Below are positions 38,354 through 51,473 of a stretch of DNA of 64,000 nt, one piece after another. The translations under genes and the position numbers were made by a program. The notes beneath the pieces were generated by a model that did no database searches, was not told where the DNA came from, and saw only the letters and a list, made by a program, of their open reading frames with translations. Numbering within the stretch: position 1 is the stretch's first letter; every line of letters begins with the position of its first letter. Source of the stretch: Paragordius varius (Eukaryota; Nematomorpha); contig OZ176050.1 of the NCBI GenBank assembly GCA_964247055.1, positions 434,001-498,000 on the forward strand. Reading direction: 5' to 3'.

Positions 38354-39891
38354 TGGCTACCTAAAATCCAAATTTGATCAGGTGATGTCACCATAATTTT
38401 TTTTGGGTAGCCCTATGGTAGTTCCATCATCACCCCAAATATTTTCGAGATCGGAGTATAAATGTAATTTTTATGAATTTTTTAAATATTTAAAAAATTT
38501 ATTTTATACGATTTTAAAAATAAAAATGGCTACCTAAAATCCAAATTTGATCAGGTGATGTTGCCATAATTTTTTTTGGGTAGCCCTATGGTAGTTCCAT
38601 CATCACCCCAAATATTGTCGAGATCGGATTATAAATGTAATTTTTATTTAAAAAATTTATTTTATACGATTTTAAAAATAAAAATGGCTACCTAAAATCC
38701 AAATTTGATCAGGTGATGTCACCATAATTTTTTTTGGGTAGCCTTATGGTACATCATCACCCCAAATATTTTCGAGATCGGAGTATAAATGTAATTTTTA
38801 TGAATTTTTTAAATATTTAAAAAATTTATTTTATACGATTTTAAAAATAAAAATGGCTACCTAAAATCCAAATTTGATCAGGTGATGTCACCATAATTTT
38901 TTTTGGGTAGCCCTATGGTAGTTCCATCATCACCCCAAATATTTTGGGGATCGGACTATAAATGTAATTTTTATGAATTTTTTAAATATGTAAAAAATTT
39001 ATTTTATACGATTTGAAAAATAAAAATGGCTACCTAAAATCCAAATTTGATCAGGTGATGTCGCCATGATTTTTTTTACGTAGCCCTATGGTAGTTCCAT
39101 CATCACCCCAAATATTTTGGGGATCGGACTATAAATGTAATTTTTATGAATTTTTTAAATATTTAAAAAATTTATTTTATACGATTTTAAAAATAAAAAT
39201 GGCTACCTAAAATCTAAATTTGATCAGGTGATGTCACCATAATTTTTTTTTGGTAGCCCTATGGTAGTTCCATCATCACCCCAAATATTTTCGAGATCGG
39301 AGTATAAATGTAATTTTTATGAATTTTTTAAATATTTAAAAAATTTATTTTATACGATTTTAAAAATAAAAATGGCTACCTAAAATCCAAATTTGATCAG
39401 GTGATGTCACCATAATTTTTTTTGGGTAGCCCTATGGTAGTTCCATCATCACCCCAAATATTTTGGGGATCGGACTATAAATGTAATTTTTATGAATTTT
39501 TTAAATATTTAAAAAATTTATTTTATACGATTTTAAAAATAAAAATGGCTACCTAAAATCCAAATTTGATCAGGTGATGTCGCCATAATTTTTTTTGGGT
39601 AGCCCTATGGTAGTTCCATCATCACCCCGAATACTTTGGGGATCGGACTATAAATTTAATTTTTATGAATTTTTTAAATATTTAAAAAATTTATTTTATA
39701 CGATTTTAAAAATAAAAATGGCTACCTAAAATCCAAATTTGATCAGGTGATGTCGCCATAATTTTTTTTGGGTAGCCCTATAGTAGTTCCATCATCACCC
39801 CAAATATTTTGGGGATCGGACTATAAATGTAATTTTTATGAATTTTTTAAATATTTGAAAAATTTATTTTATACGATTTTAAAAATAAAAA
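38354..39891 (+). repeat. F-to-B block, copy 3 (1,538 bp)
   Basis: Nine monomers in the order of 33,031-34,568, at an offset of 5,323 bp. A private GATGTTGCC occurs in G. A carries TAAATTTAAT as in copy 2. Confidence 0.9.
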
Positions 39892-41102
39892 TGGCTACCT
39901 AAAATCCAAATTTGATCAGGTGATGTCACCATAATTTTTTTTGCGTAGCCCTATGGTTGTTCCATCATCACCCCAAATATTTTGGGGATCGGAGTATAAA
40001 TGTAATTTTTATGAATTTTTTAAATATTTAAAAAATTTATTTTATACGATATTAAAAATAAAAATGGCTACCTAAAATCCAAATTTGATCAGGTGATGTC
40101 GCCATAATTTTTTTTGCGTAGCCCTATGGTTGTTCCATCATCACCCCAAATATTTTCGAGATCGGAGTATAAATGTAATTTTTATGAATTTTCTAAATAT
40201 TTAAAAAATTTATTTTATACGATATTAAAAATAAAAATGGCTACCTAAAATCCAAATTTGATCAGGTGATGTCACCATAATTTTTTTTGGGTAGCCCTAT
40301 GGTAGTTCCATCATCACCCCAAATATTTTCGAGATCGGACTATAAATGTAATTTTTATGAATTTTTTAAATATTTAAAAAATTTATTTTACACGATTTTA
40401 AAAATAAAAATGGCTACCTAAAATCCAAATTTGATCAGGTGATGTCGCCATAATTTTTTTTGGGTAGCCCTATGGTAGTTCCATCATCACCCCGAATACT
40501 TTGGGGATCGGACTATAAATGTAATTTTTATGAATTTTTAAAATATTTAAAAAATTTATTTTACACGATTTTAAAAATAAAAATGGCTACCTAAAATCCA
40601 AATTTGATCAGGTGATGTCGCCATAATTTTTTTTGGGTAGCCCTATGGTAGTTCCATCATCACCCCGAATACTTTGGGGATCGGACTATAAATGTAATTT
40701 TTATGAATTTTTAAAATATTTAAAAAATTTATTTTATACGATTTTAAAAATAAAAATGGCTACCTAAAATCCAAATTTGATCAGGTGATGTCGCCATAAT
40801 TTTTTTTGGGTAGCCCTATAGTAGTTCCATCATCACCAATAATATTTTGGGGATCGGACTATAAATGTAATTTTTATGAATTTTTTAAATATTTGAAAAA
40901 TTTATTTTATACGATTTTAAAAATAAAAATGGCTACCTAAAATCCAAATTTGATCAGGTGATGTCACCATAATTTTTTTTGCGTAGCCCTATGGTTGTTC
41001 CATCATCACCCCAAATATTTTGGGGATCGGAGTATAAATGTAATTTTTATGAATTTTTTAAATATTTAAAAAATTTATTTTATACGATTTTAAAAATAAA
41101 AA
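39546..41102 (+). repeat. 9-mer tandem duplication, copy 1
   Basis: Order: A with TAAATTTAAT, B, C, D, F with TTTACACG, two TTTTTAAAAT monomers, a CACCAATAAT monomer, C. The next unit begins 1,557 bp later with a chimeric first monomer. Confidence 0.88.
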
Positions 41103-42659
41103 TGGCTACCTAAAATCCAAATTCGATCAGGTGATGTCGCCATAATTTTTTTTGAGTAGCCCTATGGTAGTTCCATCATCACCCCGAATACTTTGGGGAT
41201 CGGACTATAAATTTAATTTTTATGAATTTTTTAAATATTTAAAAAATTTATTTTATACGATTTTAAAAATAAAAATGGCTACCTAAAATCCAAATTTGAT
41301 CAGGTGATGTCGCCATAATTTTTTTTGGGTAGCCCTATAGTAGTTCCATCATCACCCCAAATATTTTGGGGATCGGACTATAAATGTAATTTTTATGAAT
41401 TTTTTAAATATTTGAAAAATTTATTTTATACGATTTTAAAAATAAAAATGGCTACCTAAAATCCAAATTTGATCAGGTGATGTCACCATAATTTTTTTTG
41501 CGTAGCCCTATGGTTGTTCCATCATCACCCCAAATATTTTGGGGATCGGAGTATAAATGTAATTTTTATGAATTTTTTAAATATTTAAAAAATTTATTTT
41601 ATACGATATTAAAAATAAAAATGGCTACCTAAAATCCAAATTTGATCAGGTGATGTCGCCATAATTTTTTTTGCGTAGCCCTATGGTTGTTCCATCATCA
41701 CCCCAAATATTTTCGAGATCGGAGTATAAATGTAATTTTTATGAATTTTCTAAATATTTAAAAAATTTATTTTATACGATATTAAAAATAAAAATGGCTA
41801 CCTAAAATCCAAATTTGATCAGGTGATGTCACCATAATTTTTTTTGGGTAGCCCTATGGTAGTTCCATCATCACCCCAAATATTTTCGAGATCGGACTAT
41901 AAATGTAATTTTTATGAATTTTTTAAATATTTAAAAAATTTATTTTACACGATTTTAAAAATAAAAATGGCTACCTAAAATCCAAATTTGATCAGGTGAT
42001 GTCGCCATAATTTTTTTTGGGTAGCCCTATGGTAGTTCCATCATCACCCCGAATACTTTGGGGATCGGACTATAAATGTAATTTTTATGAATTTTTAAAA
42101 TATTTAAAAAATTTATTTTACACGATTTTAAAAATAAAAATGGCTACCTAAAATCCAAATTTGATCAGGTGATGTCGCCATAATTTTTTTTGGGTAGCCC
42201 TATGGTAGTTCCATCATCACCCCGAATACTTTGGGGATCGGACTATAAATGTAATTTTTATGAATTTTTAAAATATTTAAAAAATTTATTTTATACGATT
42301 TTAAAAATAAAAATGGCTACCTAAAATCCAAATTTGATCAGGTGATGTCGCCATAATTTTTTTTGGGTAGCCCTATAGTAGTTCCATCATCACCAATAAT
42401 ATTTTGGGGATCGGACTATAAATGTAATTTTTATGAATTTTTTAAATATTTGAAAAATTTATTTTATACGATTTTAAAAATAAAAATGGCTACCTAAAAT
42501 CCAAATTTGATCAGGTGATGTCACCATAATTTTTTTTGCGTAGCCCTATGGTTGTTCCATCATCACCCCAAATATTTTGGGGATCGGAGTATAAATGTAA
42601 TTTTTATGAATTTTTTAAATATTTAAAAAATTTATTTTATACGATTTTAAAAATAAAAA
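41103..42659 (+). repeat. 9-mer tandem duplication, copy 2, with chimeric first monomer
   Basis: The first monomer begins as P (AATTCGATC, GAGTAGCCC, up to 41,155) and ends as the A variant with TAAATTTAAT (about 41,208-41,217). The other eight monomers match copy 1. P is what follows C at the end of the unit (42,660), and A with TAAATTTAAT is how the unit starts (39,546). The hybrid is therefore the expected product of one unequal exchange between those two monomers, with the crossover between 41,156 and 41,212. Confidence 0.88.
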
Positions 42660-42832
42660 TGGCTACCTAAAATCCAAATTCGATCAGGTGATGTCGCCAT
42701 AATTTTTTTTGAGTAGCCCTATGGTAGTTCCATCATCACCCCGAATACTTTGGGGATCGGACTATAAATGTAATTTTTATGAATTTTTTAAATATTTAAA
42801 AAATTTATTTTATACGATTTTAAAAATAAAAA

Positions 42833-45080
42833 TGGCTCCCTAAAATCCAAATTTGATCAGGTGATGTCGCCATAAATTTTTTTGGGTAGCCCTATGGTAG
42901 TTCCATCATCACCCCAAATATTTTCGAGATCGGAGTATTAATGTAATTTTTATGAATTTATTAAATATTTAAAAAATTTATTTTATACGATTTTAAAAAT
43001 AAAAATGGCTACCTAAAATCCAAATTTGATCAGGTGATGTCACCATAATTTTTTTTGGGTAGCCCTATGGTAGTTCCATCATCACCCCAAATATTTTCGA
43101 GATCGGAGTATAAATGTAATTTTTATGAATTTTTTAAATATTTAAAAAATTTATTTTATACGATTTTAAAAATAAAAATGGCTACCTAAAATCCAAATTT
43201 GATCAGGTGATGTCGCCATAATTTTTTTTGAGTAGCTCTATGGTAGTTCCATCATCACCCCGAATACTTTGGGGATCGGACTATAAATGTAATTTTTATG
43301 AATTTTTTAAATATTTAAAAAATTTATTTTATACGATTTTAAAAATAAAAATGGCTACCTAAAATCCAAATTTGATCAGGTGATGTCGCCATAATTTTTT
43401 TGGGTAGCTCTATAGTAGTTCCATCATCACCCCAAATATTTTTGAGATCGAAGTATAAATGTAATTTTTATGAATTTTTTAAATATTTAAAAAATTTATT
43501 TTATACGATTTTAAAAATAAAAATGCCTACCTAAAATCCAAATTTGATCAGGTGATGTCGCCATAATTTTTTTTGGGTAGCCCTATCGTAGTTCCATCAT
43601 CACCCCGAATACTTTGGGGATCGGACTATAAATGTAATTTTTATGAATTTTTTAAATATTTAAAAAATTTATTTTATACGATTTTAAAAATAAAAATGGC
43701 TACCTAAAATCCAAATTCGATCAGGTGATGTCGCCATAATTTTTTTTGAGTAGCCCTATGGTAGTTCCATCATCACCCCGAATACTTTGGGGATCGGACT
43801 ATAAATGTAATTTTTATGAATTTTTTAAATATTTAAAAAATTTATTTTATACGATTTTAAAAATAAAAATGGCTACCTAAAATCCAAATTTGATCAGGTG
43901 ATGTCGCCATAATTTTTTTTGGGTAGCCCTATAGTAGTTCCATCATCACCCCAAATATTTTCGAGATCGGAGTATAAATGTAATTTTTATGAATTTTTTA
44001 AATATTTAAAAAATTTATTTTATACGATTTTAAAAATAAAAATGGCTCCCTAAAATCCAAATTTGATCAGGTGATGTCGCCATAAATTTTTTTTGGGTAG
44101 CCCTATGGTAGTTCCATCATCACCCCAAATATTTTCGAGATCGGAGTATTAATGTAATTTTTATGAATTTATTAAATATTTAAAAAATTTATTTTATACG
44201 ATTTTAAAAATAAAAATGGCTACCTAAAATCCAAATTTGATCAGGTGATGTCACCATAATTTTTTTTGGGTAGCCCTATGGTAGTTCCATCATCACCCCT
44301 AATATTTTCGAGATCGGAGTATAAATGTAATTTTTATGAATTTTTTAAATATTTAAAAAATTTATTTTATACGATTTTAAAAATAAAAATGGCTACCTAA
44401 AATCCAAATTTGATCAGGTGATGTCGCCATAATTTTTTTGGGTAGCTCTATAGTAGTTCCATCATCACCCCAAATATTTTTGAGATCGAAGTATAAATGT
44501 AATTTTTATGAATTTTTTAAATATTTAAAAAATTTATTTTATACGATTTTAAAAATAAAAATGCCTACCTAAAATCCAAATTTGATCAGGTGATGTCGCC
44601 ATAATTTTTTTTGGGTAGCCCTATCGTAGTTCCATCATCACCCCGAATACTTTGGGGATCGGACTATAAATGTAATTTTTATGAATTTTTTAAATATTTA
44701 AAAAATTTATTTTATACGATTTTAAAAATAAAAATGGCTACCTAAAATCCAAATTCGATCAGGTGATGTCGCCATAATTTTTTTTGAGTAGCCCTATGGT
44801 AGTTCCATCATCACCCCGAATACTTTGGGGATCGGACTATAAATGTAATTTTTATGAATTTTTTAAATATTTAAAAAATTTATTTTATACGATTTTAAAA
44901 ATAAAAATGGCTACCTAAAATCCAAATTTGATCAGGTGATGTCGCCATAATTTTTTTTGGGTAGCCCTATAGTAGTTCCATCATCACCCCAAATATTTTC
45001 GAGATCGGAGTATAAATGTAATTTTTATGAATTTTTTAAATATTTAAAAAATTTATTTTATACGATTTTAAAAATAAAAA
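42833..45080 (+). repeat. 13-mer HOR, copy 1, 2,248 bp
   Basis: A 7-mer Q-R-S-T-U-P-V followed by a 6-mer Q-R'-T-U-P-V. R' has CCCCTAATATTTTCGAG and is found only in the 6-mer half, so the true repeating unit is the 13-mer. Confidence 0.88.
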
Positions 45081-47330
45081 TGGCTCCCTAAAATCCAAAT
45101 TTGATCAGGTGATGTCGCCATAAATTTTTTTTGGGTAGCCCTATGGTAGTTCCATCATCACCCCAAATATTTTCGAGATCGGAGTATTAATGTAATTTTT
45201 ATGAATTTATTAAATATTTAAAAAATTTATTTTATACGATTTTAAAAATAAAAATGGCTACCTAAAATCCAAATTTGATCAGGTGATGTCACCATAATTT
45301 TTTTTGGGTAGCCCTATGGTAGTTCCATCATCACCCCAAATATTTTCGAGATCGGAGTATAAATGTAATTTTTATGAATTTTTTAAATATTTAAAAAATT
45401 TATTTTATACGATTTTAAAAATAAAAATGGCTACCTAAAATCCAAATTCGATCAGGTGATGTCGCCATAATTTTTTTTGAGTAGCCGTATGGTAGTTCCA
45501 TCATCACCCCGAATACTTTGGAGATCGGACTATAAATGTAATTTTTATGAATTTTTTAAATATTTAAAAAATTTATTTTATACGATTTTAAAAATAAAAA
45601 TGGCTACCTAAAATCCAAATTTGATCAGGTGATGTCGCCATAATTTTTTTTGGGTAGCTCTATAGTAGTTCCATCATCACCCCAAATATTTTTGAGATCG
45701 AAGTATAAATGTAATTTTTATGAATTTTTTAAATATTTAAAAAATTTATTTTATACGATTTTAAAAATAAAAATGCCTACCTAAAATCCAAATTTGATCA
45801 GGTGATGTCGCCATAATTTTTTTTGGGTAGCCCTATCGTAGTTCCATCATCACCCCGAATACTTTGGGGATCGGACTATAAATGTAATTTTTATGAATTT
45901 TTTAAATATTTAAAAAATTTATTTTATACGATTTTAAAAATAAAAATGGCTACCTAAAATCCAAATTCGATCAGGTGATGTCGCCATAATTTTTTTTGAG
46001 TAGCCCTATGGTAGTTCCATCATCACCCCGAATACTTTGGGGATCGGACTATAAATGTAATTTTTATGAATTTTTTAAATATTTAAAAAATTTATTTTAT
46101 ACGATTTTAAAAATAAAAATGGCTACCTAAAATCCAAATTTGATCAGGTGATGTCGCCATAATTTTTTTTGGGTAGCCCTATAGTAGTTCCATCATCACC
46201 CCAAATATTTTCGAGATCGGAGTATAAATGTAATTTTTATGAATTTTTTAAATATTTAAAAAATTTATTTTATACGATTTTAAAAATAAAAATGGCTCCC
46301 TAAAATCCAAATTTGATCAGGTGATGTCGCCATAAATTTTTTTTGGGTAGCCCTATGGTAGTTCCATCATCACCCCAAATATTTTCGAGATCGGAGTATT
46401 AATGTAATTTTTATGAATTTATTAAATATTTAAAAAATTTATTTTATACGATTTTAAAAATAAAAATGGCTACCTAAAATCCAAATTTGATCAGGTGATG
46501 TCACCATAATTTTTTTTGGGTAGCCCTATGGTAGTTCCATCATCACCCCTAATATTTTCGAGATCGGAGTATAAATGTAATTTTTATGAATTTTTTAAAT
46601 ATTTAAAAAATTTATTTTATACGATTTTAAAAATAAAAATGGCTACCTAAAATCCAAATTTGATCAGGTGATGTCGCCATAATTTTTTTGGGTAGCTCTA
46701 TAGTAGTTCCATCATCACCCCAAATATTTTTGAGATCGAAGTATAAATGTAATTTTTATGAATTTTTTAAATATTTAAAAAATTTATTTTATACGATTTT
46801 AAAAATAAAAATGCCTACCTAAAATCCAAATTTGATCAGGTGATGTCGCCATAATTTTTTTTGGGTAGCCCTATCGTAGTTCCATCATCACCCCGAATAC
46901 TTTGGGGATCGGACTATAAATGTAATTTTTATGAATTTTTTAAATATTTAAAAAATTTATTTTATACGATTTTAAAAATAAAAATGGCTACCTAAAATCC
47001 AAATTCGATCAGGTGATGTCGCCATAATTTTTTTTGAGTAGCCCTATGGTAGTTCCATCATCACCCCGAATACTTTGGGGATCGGACTATAAATGTAATT
47101 TTTATGAATTTTTTAAATATTTAAAAAATTTATTTTATACGATTTTAAAAATAAAAATGGCTACCTAAAATCCAAATTTGATCAGGTGATGTCGCCATAA
47201 TTTTTTTTGGGTAGCCCTATAGTAGTTCCATCATCACCCCAAATATTTTCGAGATCGGAGTATAAATGTAATTTTTATGAATTTTTTAAATATTTAAAAA
47301 ATTTATTTTATACGATTTTAAAAATAAAAA
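45081..47330 (+). repeat. 13-mer HOR, copy 2, 2,250 bp
   Basis: Q-R-P'-T-U-P-V followed by Q-R'-T-U-P-V. S of copy 1 is replaced by a P-like monomer (AATTCGATC, TAGCCGTATGG, TTTGGAGATC), and the next T has T8 rather than T7. This is a local replacement of a single monomer within an otherwise matching unit. Confidence 0.87.
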
Positions 47331-49404
47331 TGGCTCCCTAAAATCCAAATTTGATCAGGTGATGTCGCCATAAATTTTTTTTGGGTAGCCCTATGGTAGT
47401 TCCATCATCACCCCAAATATTTTCGAGATCGGAGTATTAATGTAATTTTTATGAATTTATTAAATATTTAAAAAATTTATTTTATACGATTTTAAAAATA
47501 AAAATGGCTACCTAAAATCCAAATTTGATCAGGTGATGTCACCATAATTTTTTTTGGGTAGCCCTATGGTAGTTCCATCATCACCCCAAATATTTTCGAG
47601 ATCGGAGTATAAATGTAATTTTTATGAATTTTTTAAATATTTAAAAAATTTATTTTATACGATTTTAAAAATAAAAATGGCTACCTAAAATCCAAATTTG
47701 ATCAGGTGATGTCGCCATAATTTTTTTGGGTAGCTCTATACTAGTTCCATCATCACCCCAAATATTTTTGAGATCGAAGTATAAATGTAATTTTTATGAA
47801 TTTTTTAAATATTTAAAAAATTTATTTTATACGATTTTAAAAATAAAAATGCCTACCTAAAATCCAAATTTGATCAGGTGATGTCGCCATAATTTTTTTT
47901 GGGTAGCCCTATCGTAGTTCCATCATCACCCCGAATACTTTGGGGATCGGACTATAAATGTAATTTTTATGAATTTTTTAAATATTTAAAAAATTTATTT
48001 TATACGATTTTAAAAATAAAAATGGCTACTTAAATCCAAATTTGATCAGGTGATGTCGCCATAATTTTTTTTGGGTAGCCCTATGGTAGTTCCATCATCA
48101 CCCCGAATACTTTGGGGATCGGACTATAAATGTAATTTTTATGAATTTTTTAAATATTTAAAAAATTTATTTTATACGATTTTAAAAATAAAAATGGCTA
48201 CCTAAAATCCAAATTCGATCAGGTGATGTCGCCATAATTTTTTTTGAGTAGCCCTATGGTAGTTCCATCATCACCCCGAATACTTTGGGGATCGGACTAT
48301 AAATGTAATTTTTATGAATTTTTTAAATATTTAAAAAATTTATTTTATACGATTTTAAAAATAAAAATGGCTACCTAAAATCCAAATTTGATCAGGTGAT
48401 GTCGCCATAATTTTTTTTGGGTAGCCCTATAGTAGTTCCATCATCACCCCAAATATTTTCGAGATCGGAGTATAAATGTAATTTTTATGAATTTTTTAAA
48501 TATTTAAAAAATTTATTTTATACGATTTTAAAAATAAAAATGGCTCCCTAAAATCCAAATTTGATCAGGTGATGTCGCCATAAATTTTTTTTGGGTAGCC
48601 CTATGGTAGTTCCATCATCACCCCAAATATTTTCGAGATCGGAGTATTAATGTAATTTTTATGAATTTATTAAATATTTAAAAAATTTATTTTATACGAT
48701 TTTAAAAATAAAAATGGCTACCTAAAATCCAAATTTGATCAGGTGATGTCACCATAATTTTTTTTGGGTAGCCCTATGGTAGTTCCATCATCACCCCAAA
48801 TATTTTCGAGATCGGAGTATAAATGTAATTTTTATGAATTTTTTAAATATTTAAAAAATTTATTTTATACGATTTTAAAAATAAAAATGGCTACCTAAAA
48901 TCCAAATTTGATCAGGTGATGTCGCCATAATTTTTTTGGGTAGCTCTATACTAGTTCCATCATCACCCCAAATATTTTTGAGATCGAAGTATAAATGTAA
49001 TTTTTATGAATTTTTTAAATATTTAAAAAATTTATTTTATACGATTTTAAAAATAAAAATGCCTACCTAAAATCCAAATTTGATCAGGTGATGTCGCCAT
49101 AATTTTTTTTGGGTAGCCCTATCGTAGTTCCATCATCACCCCGAATACTTTGGGGATCGGACTATAAATGTAATTTTTATGAATTTTTTAAATATTTAAA
49201 AAATTTATTTTATACGATTTTAAAAATAAAAATGGCTACTTAAATCCAAATTTGATCAGGTGATGTCGCCATAATTTTTTTTGGGTAGCCCTATGGTAGT
49301 TCCATCATCACCCCGAATACTTTGGGGATCGGACTATAAATGTAATTTTTATGAATTTTTTAAATATTTAAAAAATTTATTTTATACGATTTTAAAAATA
49401 AAAA
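47331..49404 (+). repeat. 13-mer HOR, altered copy 3 (12 monomers)
   Basis: Q-R-T-U-W'-P-V then Q-R-T-U-W'. W' has the GGCTACTTAAATCC head of vocabulary 3 type W but the CCGAATACTTTGGGG body of type A. T carries a private ATACTAG in both halves (near 47,740 and 48,950), so these two halves are recent copies of each other. Confidence 0.85.
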
Positions 49405-49918
49405 TGGCTACCTAAAATCCAAATTTGATCAGGTGATGTCGCCATAATCTTTTTGGGTAGCTCTATAGTAGTTCCATCATCACCCCAAATATTTTTGAGA
49501 TCGAAGTATAAATGTAATTTTTATGAATTTTTTAAATATTTAAAAAATTTATTTTATACGATTTTAAAAATAAAAATGGCTACCTAAAATCCAAATTTGA
49601 TCAGGTGATGCCATAATTTTTTTGGGTAGCTCTATAGTAGTTCCATCATCACCCCAAATATTTTTGAGATCGAAGTATAAATGTAATTTTTATGAATTTT
49701 TTAAATATTTAAAAAATTTATTTTATACGATTTTAAAAATAAAAATGCCTACCTAAAATCCAAATTTGATCAGGTGATGTCGCCATAATTTTTTTTGGGT
49801 AGCCCTATCGTAGTTCCATCATCACCCCGAATACTTTGGGGATCGGACTATAAATGTAATTTTTATGAATTTTTTAAATATTTAAAAAATTTATTTTATA
49901 CGATTTTAAAAATAAAAA

Positions 49919-51473
49919 TGGCTACCTAAAATCCAAATTTGATCAGGTGATGTCGCCATAATTTTTTTTGAGTAGCTCTATGGTAGTTCCATCATCACCC
50001 CGAATACTTTGGGGATCGGACTATAAATGTAATTTTTATGAATTTTTTAAATATTTAAAAAATTTATTTTATACGATTTTAAAAATAAAAATGGCTACCT
50101 AAAATCCAAATTTGATCAGGTGATGTCGCCATAATTTTTTTGGGTAGCTCTATAGTAGTTCCATCATCACCCCAAATATTTTTGAGATCGAAGTATAAAT
50201 GTAATTTTTATGAATTTTTTAAATATTTAAAAAATTTATTTTATACGATTTTAAAAATAAAAATGCCTACCTAAAATCCAAATTTGATCAGGTGATGTCG
50301 CCATAATTTTTTTTGGGTAGCCCTATCGTAGTTCCATCATCACCCCGAATACTTTGGGGATCGGACTATAAATGTAATTTTTATGAATTTTTTAAATATT
50401 TAAAAAATTTATTTTATACGATTTTAAAAATAAAAATGGCTACCTAAAATCCAAATTTGATCAGGTGATGTCGCCATAATTTTTTTTGGGTAGCCCTATG
50501 GTAGTTCCATCATCACCCCTAATATTTTGGGGATCGGACTATAAATGTAATTTTTATGAATTTTTTAAATATTTAAAAAATTTATTTTATACGATTTTAA
50601 AAATAAAAATGGCTACCTAAAATCCAAAAATGATCAGGTGATGTCGCCATAATTTTTTTTGGGTAGCCCTATGGTAGTTCCATCATAACCCCAAATATTT
50701 TTGAGATCGGACTTTAAATGTAATTTTTATGAATTTTTTAAATATTTAAAAAATTTATTTTATACGATTTTAAAAATAAAAATGGCTACCTAAAATCCAA
50801 ATTTGATCAGGTGATGTCGCCATAATTTTTTTGGGTAGCCCTATGGTAGTTCCATCATAACCCCAAATATTTTTGAGATCGGACTTTAAATGTAATTTTT
50901 ATGAATTTTTTAAATATTTAAAAAATTTATTTTATACGATTTTAAAAATAAAAATGGCTACCTAAAATCCAAATTTGATCAGGTGATGTCGCCATAATTT
51001 TTTTTGGGTAGCCCTATGGTAGTTCCATCATCACCCCTAATATTTTGGGGATCGGACTATAAATGTAATTTTTATGAATTTTTTAAATATTTAAAAAATT
51101 TATTTTATACGATTTTAAAAATAAAAATGGCTACCTAAAATCCAAATTTGATCAGGTGATGTCGCCATAATTTTTTTTGGGTAGTCCTATGGTAGTTCCA
51201 TCATAACCCCAAATATTTTGGGGATCGGACTATAAATGTAATTTTTATGAATTTTTTAAATATTTAAAAAATTTATTTTATACGATTTTAAAAATAAAAA
51301 TGGCTACCTAAAATCCAAAGTTGATCAGGTGATGTCCCCATAATTTTTTTTGGGTAGCCCTATGGTAGTTCCATCATCACCCCAAATATTGTCGAGATCG
51401 GAGTATAAATGTAATTTTTATGAATTTTTTAAATATTTAAAAAATTTATTTTATACGATTTTAAAAATAAAAA
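49919..51473 (+). repeat. 9-mer HOR (S-T-U-X-Y-Z-X-O'-L'), copy 1, 1,555 bp
   Basis: S 49,919, T 50,092, U 50,264, X 50,437, Y 50,610, Z 50,783 (172 bp, T7), X 50,955, O' 51,128 (TAGTCCTAT with CATAACCCC and TTTTGGGG), L' 51,301 (CCAAAGTTGATC, GTCCCC, ATTGTCGAG). It joins vocabularies 2 and 3. The next 1,555 bases repeat it with no difference noticed. Confidence 0.93.

Larger units (their letters stand above)
37682..44734 (+). repeat. 31-mer segment, copy 2, expanded to 7,053 bp
   Basis: It follows copy 1 (32,359-37,681) directly and repeats its order. It is 1,730 bp longer, which equals ten monomers: an internal 9-mer tandem duplication (39,546-42,659) plus one extra single-monomer duplication (40,411-40,583 and 40,584-40,756, both with GAATTTTTAAAATATTT). 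The end of the copy matches copy 1 at an offset of 7,053 bp. Confidence 0.85.
42660..49918 (+). repeat. Main vocabulary 2 zone
   Basis: Reference monomers are P 43,697-43,869, Q 42,833-43,005, R 43,006-43,178, S 43,179-43,351, T 43,352-43,523 (172 bp), U 43,524-43,696 and V 43,870-44,042. Q starts at 42,833, 44,043, 45,081, 46,293, 47,331 and 48,541, so spacing alternates between 1,210-1,212 and 1,038 bp. The zone ends with T-like monomers in tandem (49,405 and 49,577, the latter with a 3-bp loss, GATGCCAT) and a U. Confidence 0.9.
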
